From an uncultured Eubacteriales bacterium (GTDB lineage: Bacteria > Bacillota > Clostridia > Oscillospirales > Oscillospiraceae): 10,793 bases of DNA. Position numbers and translations under genes: made by a program. The stretch covers positions 1 through 10,793 of the forward strand of contig UROG01000053.1 in assembly GCA_900549485.1 (NCBI GenBank), written 5' to 3'. This document shows positions 1-4,632 of this stretch, one piece after another. Position 1 is the stretch's first letter; each line of letters begins with the position of its first letter. The notes below the pieces were generated by a model that did not search any database, was not told the DNA's origin, and saw only the letters and a list, made by a program, of their open reading frames with translations.

Positions 1-6
1 ATTAAA

Positions 7-52
7 ACTATTTTTTGCCTGCGGGCAAAAAACTCTGCGAGGCTTTTTTGAC
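7..52 (+). repeat. Dispersed 3'-end repeat, copy A (hairpin plus T-tract)
   Basis: A T6 run, the core GCCTGCGGGC, an A6 run, then CTCTGCGAGGC and TTTTTTGAC. TTTTTTGCC pairs with GGCAAAAAA around a TGCG loop, and the same A-run can instead pair with the downstream T-run, giving two mutually exclusive hairpins. A near-identical copy lies at 2986-3030 and a related one at 10680-10708. It probably serves the 3' end of a plus-strand gene lying left of the window; that gene is not visible. Confidence 0.6.
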
Positions 53-59
53 AGTTTCA

Positions 60-95
60 CCACCCGTCCCCGGCGCACGGCCGGAGGACGGGTGG
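60..95. other. GC-rich stem-loop at the 3' side of the kinase gene
   Basis: CCACCCGTCC (60-69) pairs perfectly with GGACGGGTGG (86-95), and an inner CCGGC/GCCGG stem (70-74 with 80-84) extends it past one bulged A at 85. Neither strand shows a T-run directly after the stem, so it is not a canonical intrinsic terminator. It may protect the 3' end of the minus-strand kinase mRNA or act as a weak terminator. Confidence 0.5.
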
Positions 96-128
96 TTCTG
101 ACATTATGATACTGTAATCAGGCAGCCG

Positions 129-1661
129 TTACAGGTTTTCCACCGCGGAACGCTCCACATTCAGACCGCGCCGGTATTTTTCGAGGAAGGCATTGAAGCC
201 TTCGGCGTCGGCGGCGTCGGGGGCGAGCGTGACGGAACGCGCATCTGCAAAGACTTTTTCGCGCAGGAAGCTTTCGAGCGGCTCATCCGCATACTGCGAA
301 TACGCCGCCAGCAGCGCCATGCCGTACGGGCCGCCCTCACCGGCGGTCTCCGTGCAGGTAATGGGCGCGCCGACAGCCGCCGCCATATAGCGCTGACCTA
401 CGTCGGGAGTCTTGAACAGACCGCCGTGACCGGTGAGAGAGTCGATAACAACGTTCTCATCCGCAAGAATGTCCATGCCGAGCTTCATCGTCGCCATCGA
501 GGAATAGAGCTGTGCGCGCATGAAGTTGGCAAGGCTGAATCTGCTGTCCGCGTTTCTTATGACCATGGGTCTGCCCTCGTCGATGTGGGTAATGCCCTCG
601 CCGGCAAGGTAGTTGAACACGGTGATGCCGCCGCAGTCCGCATCGCCCTCAAGGCTCTTGAAATAGAGCTTTGTGAACAGCTCACCCGTGGAGACATCCG
701 CGCCGAACAGGGCGGCTGTCTCGCGGAAGAGCTCCGCCCATGCGTTCATGTCGCGGGTGCAGTTGTTGCAGTGAACCATTGCCACGGGCGCGCCCGCAGG
801 GGTCGTCACCATGTCTATTTCCTGATACACCTTTTTAAGCGCACGCTCAAGCACGATCATTGCGAAAATGGACGTACCGGCGGAGACGTTGCCCGTCCTC
901 GGCGCGACGGCGTTGGTCGCCACCATGCCGGTACCCGCGTCGCCCTCGCACGGGACGAAGGGAGTGCCGACGGGGAAGACGCCGCCTATGAGCTTTGCGC
1001 CGTCCTCGGTCAGACTGCCGGCGTTCCTGCCGGCGGGCAGAACGGCGGGAAGCAGTGCCCTTATTTTCTTGTTCAGTCCGCGTCCGCTCAGAAGCGCGTC
1101 GAACTTATCGAGCATTTCCGCGTTATAGTCAAGGGCCGTGCTGTCGATCGGGAAGATACCGGAAGCTTCTCCGATGCCGACGGCGTTCACGCCGGTGAGC
1201 ATAAAATGCACATAACCGGCAAGCGTCGTGATATGCGCGACGTCCTTGACGTGCTCTTCGCCGTTGAGTATTGCCTGCCACAGATGCGCGATGCTCCAGC
1301 GCTGCGGGATATTGAAGCCGAACAGCGCGGTCAGCTCGTCGGCGGCCTGCGCGGTAATGGTGTTCTGCCATGTGCGGAAAGGCGTGAGCAGGTTCCAGTC
1401 GCTGTCAAACGCAAGGTAGCCGTGCATCATGCCGGAGATACCGACGGCTTTGGGGGCGGCGCCCCTGAACGCGTCCAGCGCGTCTCTCAGTCCGTCCCAG
1501 ACCTCGTCCAGAGGATATGTCCATATCCCGTTTACATAGCTGCTCTCCCATGTGTGATCGGAGGAGAGAGCCGTTTTGAAGCCGTCGTTGATGCCGACGG
1601 CCTTTATGCGCGTAGAACCAAACTCGATCCCTACGTAATCTGACGTTACTGCGTTTGACAT
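129..1661 (-). CDS. FGGY-family carbohydrate kinase
   Basis: Cytoplasmic sugar kinase of the FGGY family, which transfers the ATP gamma-phosphate to a ketose or polyol. At 510 residues it has the usual family length. Visible motifs are the N-terminal phosphate loop GIEFGSTRIK (11-20), a sugar-side segment GISGMMHGYL (74-83), CEGDAGTGM (238-246) carrying the probable catalytic Asp241, the second phosphate loop GNVSAGTSIF (257-266), and the nucleotide-binding GHGGLFKTPDVGQ (411-423). The ATG start is preceded by AAAGGGGAA at good spacing on the minus strand. The gene stands alone with its own promoter and a putative operator over the -10 box, suggesting sugar-responsive repression. No isomerase, aldolase or sugar transporter is next to it, so the substrate (xylulose, ribulose, rhamnulose and others are possible) cannot be assigned. 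Family call firm; substrate unknown. Confidence 0.9.
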   Translation of the reverse strand: MSNAVTSDYVGIEFGSTRIKAVGINDGFKTALSSDHTWESSYVNGIWTYPLDEVWDGLRDALDAFRGAAPKAVGISGMMHGYLAFDSDWNLLTPFRTWQNTITAQAADELTALFGFNIPQRWSIAHLWQAILNGEEHVKDVAHITTLAGYVHFMLTGVNAVGIGEASGIFPIDSTALDYNAEMLDKFDALLSGRGLNKKIRALLPAVLPAGRNAGSLTEDGAKLIGGVFPVGTPFVPCEGDAGTGMVATNAVAPRTGNVSAGTSIFAMIVLERALKKVYQEIDMVTTPAGAPVAMVHCNNCTRDMNAWAELFRETAALFGADVSTGELFTKLYFKSLEGDADCGGITVFNYLAGEGITHIDEGRPMVIRNADSRFSLANFMRAQLYSSMATMKLGMDILADENVVIDSLTGHGGLFKTPDVGQRYMAAAVGAPITCTETAGEGGPYGMALLAAYSQYADEPLESFLREKVFADARSVTLAPDAADAEGFNAFLEKYRRGLNVERSAVENL

Positions 1662-1692
1662 TGATGTTCCCCTTTCAGATATTTCATTTTTC

Positions 1693-1724
1693 TTCCCTTA
1701 TAAAGATAATACCTTATAAGGGAA
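1693..1724. promoter_or_regulatory. Inverted repeat around the -10 box, candidate operator
   Basis: TTCCCTTATAA (1693-1703) and TTATAAGGGAA (1714-1724) are perfect inverted 11-bp arms separated by 10 nt. The right arm contains CCTTATAAGG, itself palindromic, and the left arm has the one-mismatch form CCTTATAAAG. The element covers the -10 box and the expected start site of the kinase gene, the usual position for a repressor operator. No regulator gene is in the window. Confidence 0.6.
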
Positions 1725-1735
1725 CGGTTTGTCAA
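1706..1735 (-). promoter_or_regulatory. Promoter of the FGGY kinase gene
   Basis: On the minus strand a perfect -35 box TTGACA (1730-1735) is followed after 18 nt by TATTAT (1706-1711). Transcription would start near 1699, giving a leader of about 38 nt before the ATG at 1661. Confidence 0.65.
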
Positions 1736-1771
1736 AGAAATTTGCGCATTGATAAAGCCAGCCGTTTTTAA

Positions 1772-1795
1772 TGACAGGCTGAGACTGTCAAAAAA
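1772..1795. repeat. Small inverted repeat with partial 3'-end repeat on the minus strand
   Basis: TGACAG (1772-1777) pairs with CTGTCA (1785-1790) around a 7-nt loop. Read on the minus strand, the segment begins TTTTTTGACAGTCTC, matching the end of copy A (TTTTTTGACAGTTTC, 44-58). It lies downstream of the minus-strand gene ending at 1816, so it may belong to that gene's 3' end. No T-run follows the stem in either direction, so it is not called a terminator. Confidence 0.4.
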
Positions 1796-1815
1796 CTATG
1801 TATTAAAGTCAGGCA

Positions 1816-2178
1816 TCAGTCCCAGCCCTTGTCCGCCATGCGGTCTTCCTTTGTGCGGGGAATATAAAAATTGTAGACGACGCGGTATATACGGGCGCTT
1901 TCATCGTCGGGGCAGACGATCTTCACCTGCTTCGGGTACTCATGCTCACGCTGGAAAGCGCGCACGACCTTGTAAAGCATCCCGATGACCTGAAAATTTT
2001 TGGAGTTGACTGCGCTTATCGCCATGGCCGGAAGCTCCGTTATTTCCTCTTTGGCTTCTTCGCAGTGCTCCAGCATCCTGTTCCAGCGCCCGACAAGCGC
2101 GGGAACATCGGCGCAAAGCGCGTCCACGGCGCCGTCGGGTACGGCGGCGGCATCGACGCAGACAAGTATTTTTTCCAT
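1816..2178 (-). CDS. Small protein of unknown function
   Basis: I do not recognise a family. The 120-residue protein starts with a strand-like KILVCVD (3-9), passes through a charged, probably helical middle (about 25-80, with VGRWNRMLEHCEEAKEEI), and ends with a strand VKIVCPDD (85-92), a helix, and the polar tail NFYIPRTKEDRMADKGWD. The final strand-DDE-helix order vaguely recalls the end of macro-domain proteins, but the macro-domain ADP-ribose motifs are absent, so I make no assignment. There is no signal peptide or membrane segment. The reality of the gene is supported by an ATG with GGAGGA six bases upstream and by a TTGAAT-17-TATAAT promoter. It is divergent from the methyltransferase gene, and the two share a 119-nt control region. 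Confidence 0.7.
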   Translation of the reverse strand: MEKILVCVDAAAVPDGAVDALCADVPALVGRWNRMLEHCEEAKEEITELPAMAISAVNSKNFQVIGMLYKVVRAFQREHEYPKQVKIVCPDDESARIYRVVYNFYIPRTKEDRMADKGWD

Positions 2179-2205
2179 TCAAAGTCCTCCGCTGCGGTAA
2201 TAGTA

Positions 2206-2221
2206 TGTTGCACAGGCAACA
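2206..2221 (+). promoter_or_regulatory. 16-bp dyad, candidate CRP/FNR-type operator (copy 1)
   Basis: TGTTGCACAGGCAACA is a perfect inverted repeat of TGTTGC with a 4-nt centre. Its framing TGTTG-N6-CAACA is the half-site geometry typical of the CRP/FNR superfamily. It ends 9 nt before the -35 box of the downstream plus-strand methyltransferase and lies just after the expected start site of the divergent minus-strand gene. A copy with one mismatch, in the same orientation and with the same promoter spacing, lies at 4015-4030. Confidence 0.65.
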
Positions 2222-2230
2222 ATTCTGCGA

Positions 2231-2259
2231 TTGCATTATAAGCAAAATATTGATAAAAT
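2231..2259 (+). promoter_or_regulatory. Promoter of the SAM methyltransferase gene
   Basis: TTGCAT (2231-2236), a 17-nt spacer and TAAAAT (2254-2259) face the plus-strand gene starting at 2298. The boxes match consensus moderately and overlap those of the divergent promoter. A weak promoter with a dyad close upstream fits activator dependence. Confidence 0.5.
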
Positions 2260-2263
2260 TCAA
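2235..2263 (-). promoter_or_regulatory. Promoter of the small unknown gene
   Basis: The minus strand carries TTGAAT (2258-2263), a 17-nt spacer and a perfect TATAAT (2235-2240). Initiation near 2228 would place the 16-bp dyad at 2206-2221 within the first bases of the transcript, where a bound protein could block elongation. Confidence 0.6.
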
Positions 2264-2297
2264 ACAAAAAATCAGATAGTAAAAAAGGAGAAATATT

Positions 2298-2975
2298 ATG
2301 CTTGAACGCTCCGGCAAATATGACAAAACTATGGTAAGAAAATGCATGGCGGGGCCGAACGCGCTCTACCTTACAGAGGAGCTTACCGACAGCATGGATA
2401 TCAAGCCCGGTACGCTGGTGCTCGATCTCGGCTGCGGCAGGGGATTATCCTCCGTGTTTCTTGCAAAGGAATACGGGGCGGACGTGTACGCGGTGGATAA
2501 AAACGTCTACGCTTCCGAAACCTGTATGATGCTCAGGGATATGGGGCTTGACGGACACGTTTTCCCGATACAGGCGGACGCCGCGTCCCTGCCGGTGCCG
2601 AACGGCATTATCGACACGCTTGTCTGCGTCAACGCCTATCATAATTTCGGCATGGAAGCGGGATTTTTCGAGACGAGAATAAAGCCCGCGCTGAAAGAGG
2701 ACGCGCAGGTCGGCTTTGTGCTTCTCGGCAGGGACAAGGATTTTGTGTATAAGGACGACGACAACGAAAACCCGGTTTTCTGGACAATGGACGAGTGGAA
2801 GCACTGGTTCGAGAGCGAGGGGATAGACGTCCGTATCTGCGAACAGCTCAGGTCTACCCAGAGGGCGTGGAAGGAATGGATGACAGTGGCTTCTCCGAAC
2901 GCAACCGAGGAGGAAATAGAAAACGTAAAATTCAACCCCGAGCTTGCACTTATCAAGATAGTCGGAAATGCGTGA
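2298..2975 (+). CDS. Class I SAM-dependent methyltransferase
   Basis: A 225-residue cytoplasmic methyltransferase with the Rossmann-like SAM fold. Motif I is VLDLGCGRGLSS (41-52), the acidic residue that would hold the SAM ribose is Asp67 in YAVDKN (64-69), and post-I motifs are ADAASLPVP (93-101) and DTLVCVNAYHNFG (106-118). The start is clear: AGGAG at 2286-2290 lies seven bases before the ATG. The N-terminus (LERSGKYDKTMV) and the AYHNFG segment resemble small-molecule methyltransferases common in Clostridia, but the acceptor cannot be read from sequence. It is a single-gene unit ended by a strong terminator. The upstream dyad is shared with the molybdenum operon, so the two may respond to the same signal. 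Confidence 0.88.
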   Translation: MLERSGKYDKTMVRKCMAGPNALYLTEELTDSMDIKPGTLVLDLGCGRGLSSVFLAKEYGADVYAVDKNVYASETCMMLRDMGLDGHVFPIQADAASLPVPNGIIDTLVCVNAYHNFGMEAGFFETRIKPALKEDAQVGFVLLGRDKDFVYKDDDNENPVFWTMDEWKHWFESEGIDVRICEQLRSTQRAWKEWMTVASPNATEEEIENVKFNPELALIKIVGNA

Positions 2976-2985
2976 AAATGAGTGA

Positions 2986-3030
2986 ACTGTTTTTGCCTGC
3001 GGGCAAAAACTCTGCGTGGCTTTCTTTGAC
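2986..3030 (+). repeat. Dispersed 3'-end repeat, copy B
   Basis: T5, GCCTGCGGGC, A5, CTCTGCGTGGC, then TTTCTTTGAC. It matches copy A (7-52) almost base for base. Both homopolymer arms are 5 nt here and 6 nt in copy A, so the TTTTTGCC/GGCAAAAA pairing is kept by matched length changes. It sits between the methyltransferase stop codon and its terminator. Confidence 0.65.
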
Positions 3031-3036
3031 GGCCGC

Positions 3037-3063
3037 AACTCCCCCGTTTGGGGGAGTTTTTTT
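3037..3063 (+). terminator. Intrinsic terminator of the SAM methyltransferase gene
   Basis: AACTCCCCC (3037-3045) pairs perfectly with GGGGGAGTT (3050-3058) around a GTTT loop, running into seven Ts (3057-3063). It works only in the plus direction; its T-run overlaps the stop codon of the convergent minus-strand gene. Confidence 0.95.
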
Positions 3064-3931
3064 ATTTTACCGCGTAGAGCACGGTTTCGGTGATGCTTGT
3101 GGAATAGTGGCGCAGATAGAGCTTATAGGCGCTGTCGTATTCAAGAATTTTCTGCGGGATGCGGACGATATCTTCCGCGCAGTGGTCAACGCATACCGCA
3201 AGCCTCGGCGCGGCGCGGCGCACGGTTTTCTCCGCCCCGATGAGAGCCGCGTATTCCCCGCCCTCAAGGTGAAGCTTTATGTACGTGGGGTCTATGCCCT
3301 CAAGACAGTCGTCCAGCGCGGCGGCCTGCACATGGACGCCGGAAGCGTCGTCTATATGCGAATTCTGCTTATCCTCAGTAAAGCCGACGAACGCCGTGCG
3401 GTCGCTGAGCGCGGCGGCGGAGACGTGCACAACACCGTCGAAAAGCGCCTTGTTGCCCATGCACTCATAGTAATTCTTCTCACTCGGCTCAAAGGCGTAA
3501 ATCGCGCCGTATTTTCCGCGTGTCTTCTTTGCAAAGCGGAACGAGGTAAAAAGATCCTGCGCCCCGCCGTCAACAAAGACCTCATCCGCGCCGAATCTGA
3601 CTATACCGGAATCAAAATAGCAGTTGTATATATCGGTGAACTGCTCCGGAACGCCGCCCAGCCCCGTATAGAATCTCAGCGCCTGCGGGGACATGATAAG
3701 CTCCCCGGACGGAATACCGCGGCTCAGCGCCTCGCCGGCAAGCGCGAAAAGCTCCGGACAGTCGCGGCGGACGGCGGCGCCCGCATCGGAAAAATATCTG
3801 CCGACAGCCGCGCCGAGCGCATACGGATCGCCAGAGGCGGAATACTCAAGATGCCCGTCAAAGAGCGTTTCGGACAGCGCATCTCCAAGATGTTCGCGTA
3901 TAAGCTTTATGCAGGGATCATCGTAAATCAC
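3062..3931 (-). CDS. FkbM family methyltransferase
   Basis: A 289-residue protein with a FkbM-type SAM-dependent methyltransferase domain, a family usually acting on hydroxyl groups of sugars or secondary metabolites. After an N-terminal helical region (1-105), the core shows VFVDGGAQDLFTS (118-130, SAM loop), YAFEPS (145-150, acidic residue after strand 2), and YIKLHLEGGEYAAL (217-230), matching the family IK-D/H-xEGxE motif. The end, YLRHYSTSITETVLYAV, is also family-like. The start is GTG at 3929-3931 with GAGG six bases upstream; no better in-frame ATG is visible. It has its own promoter and is divergent from the molybdenum operon. No glycosyltransferases or capsule genes are near, so the acceptor is unknown. 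Confidence 0.87.
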   Translation of the reverse strand: MIYDDPCIKLIREHLGDALSETLFDGHLEYSASGDPYALGAAVGRYFSDAGAAVRRDCPELFALAGEALSRGIPSGELIMSPQALRFYTGLGGVPEQFTDIYNCYFDSGIVRFGADEVFVDGGAQDLFTSFRFAKKTRGKYGAIYAFEPSEKNYYECMGNKALFDGVVHVSAAALSDRTAFVGFTEDKQNSHIDDASGVHVQAAALDDCLEGIDPTYIKLHLEGGEYAALIGAEKTVRRAAPRLAVCVDHCAEDIVRIPQKILEYDSAYKLYLRHYSTSITETVLYAVK

Positions 3932-3951
3932 GGCGCACCTCTTCTTATGTA

Positions 3952-3977
3952 TTATACTCTTTATACTCTAAAGTATA
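3952..3977. repeat. Tandem 9-bp repeat and small inverted repeat in the FkbM leader
   Basis: TTATACTCT occurs twice head to tail (3952-3960, 3961-3969), and TATACT (3962-3967) is inverted against AGTATA (3972-3977). The elements overlap the -10 box and start region of the minus-strand gene. They could be a binding site or just AT-rich promoter sequence. Confidence 0.35.
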
Positions 3978-4000
3978 TTTACAAACTTCCGGATTGTCAA
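3972..4000 (-). promoter_or_regulatory. Promoter of the FkbM methyltransferase gene
   Basis: The minus strand has a perfect TTGACA (3995-4000), a 17-nt spacer and TATACT (3972-3977). Initiation near 3965 gives a leader of about 34 nt. ATTGTC (3993-3998), overlapping the -35 box, is inverted against GACAAT (4007-4012) across 8 nt, so a regulator could bind here. Confidence 0.7.
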
Positions 4001-4014
4001 CTATTGGACAATTA

Positions 4015-4030
4015 TGTTGCACAGGCTACA
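4015..4030 (+). promoter_or_regulatory. 16-bp dyad, candidate CRP/FNR-type operator (copy 2)
   Basis: TGTTGCACAGGCTACA differs at one base from the dyad at 2206-2221; with two more upstream bases (TA) the shared block is 18 nt. It ends 9 nt before the -35 box of the molybdenum operon, as copy 1 does before its promoter, and its first base is 48 nt before the first base of the -10 box in both cases. It lies between the divergent FkbM and molybdenum promoters. Confidence 0.65.
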
Positions 4031-4039
4031 TCCACGGAC

Positions 4040-4068
4040 TTGTTATCTTTTTTTGAATTGTCTATAAT
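4040..4068 (+). promoter_or_regulatory. Promoter of the molybdenum hydroxylase operon
   Basis: TTGTTA (4040-4045), a 17-nt spacer and a perfect TATAAT (4063-4068). Initiation near 4075 leaves a leader of about 57 nt before the ATG at 4132. The imperfect -35 box with a dyad just upstream suggests activation. Confidence 0.7.
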
Positions 4069-4078
4069 TTATCAAGAG

Positions 4079-4094
4079 GGGGACTATTGTCTCC
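4079..4094 (+). other. Small stem-loop at the start of the operon leader
   Basis: GGGGAC (4079-4084) can pair with GTCTCC (4089-4094), one G-U pair included, around a TATT loop. It lies within the first bases of the predicted transcript. The leader is too short for a known molybdenum-cofactor riboswitch; a stabilising 5' hairpin is the simplest reading. Confidence 0.3.
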
Positions 4095-4131
4095 GGCGTT
4101 TTACATTTTTTATCTGAAAGGAATTGGAAGT

Positions 4132-4632
4132 ATGGCAAACGAAACTGTTTCCATGACCATAAACGGCAGAAGATATGTATTTGCCGTCGGTCATGAGTTT
4201 GGTCAGATTCCCACAAGCGAAACTCTGTGCCAGACCCTTCGCAACCGCCTTGACCTGACAGGCACTAAAGAGTCCTGCTCCGAGGGCGCCTGCGGCTGCT
4301 GCACCGTTATAATAAACGGAGATGCTGTTGCATCCTGCATCACTCTTACCGTTGAGTGCGACGGCGCCGAGATCACCACGATCGAAGGTCTTCAGAACCC
4401 CGTGACAAACGAGCTTGACCCCATCCAGCAGGCGTTCATTGATGAGTACGCTTTCCAGTGCGGCTACTGCACTCCCGGCATCATCATGGCATCCCGCGCT
4501 CTGTTCAATCACAATCCCCATCCCACACGCGAGGAGATAGCGGAGGCTCTCTCCGGCAACTACTGCCGCTGCATCAGCCATTATCACGTTCTCGACGCAC
4601 TCGAGAAGTTAGCAAAGAAAGGGGTAGAGTAA
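4132..4632 (+). CDS. Molybdenum hydroxylase [2Fe-2S] small subunit
   Basis: Electron-transfer subunit of a xanthine dehydrogenase/CO dehydrogenase-type molybdenum hydroxylase, 166 residues, normal for CoxS/HcrC-like proteins. The N-terminal plant-ferredoxin-like domain carries the first [2Fe-2S] cluster on Cys49, Cys54, Cys57 and Cys69 (CSEGACGCC, then ASCI). The C-terminal helical domain carries the second, on CGYCTPG (Cys110, Cys113) and YCRC (Cys145, Cys147). All eight ligands are present. The start chosen is the ATG at 4132, with AAAGGA at 4117-4122; an in-frame TTG at 4087 lacks a ribosome binding site. Its stop overlaps the next gene's ATG by one base, pointing to translational coupling. 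It would pass electrons between Moco in the large subunit and FAD in the medium subunit. Confidence 0.95.
   Translation: MANETVSMTINGRRYVFAVGHEFGQIPTSETLCQTLRNRLDLTGTKESCSEGACGCCTVIINGDAVASCITLTVECDGAEITTIEGLQNPVTNELDPIQQAFIDEYAFQCGYCTPGIIMASRALFNHNPHPTREEIAEALSGNYCRCISHYHVLDALEKLAKKGVE

Noticed and set aside
426..1643. A 405-codon plus-strand frame opposite the FGGY kinase
   Set aside because: Same codon-register artefact; no ribosome binding site and no domain, while the kinase has all its family motifs.
2795..4117. A 440-codon plus-strand frame running across the terminator and opposite the FkbM gene
   Set aside because: It crosses a strong terminator and the divergent promoter region, and shadows the FkbM gene in register.
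4087..4131. A 15-codon N-terminal extension of the [2Fe-2S] subunit from a TTG
   Set aside because: It has no ribosome binding site and lies partly in the leader hairpin; the ATG at 4132 has AAAGGA and gives the normal family N-terminus.
4069..4131. A molybdenum-cofactor or purine riboswitch in the operon leader
   Set aside because: The leader is only about 57 nt with one six-pair hairpin, far too small for either aptamer.
4458..4631. An upstream extension of the large subunit overlapping the small subunit gene
   Set aside because: The ATG at 4632 has a good ribosome binding site and coupling overlap; the extension is an out-of-frame reading of the conserved [2Fe-2S] coding sequence.
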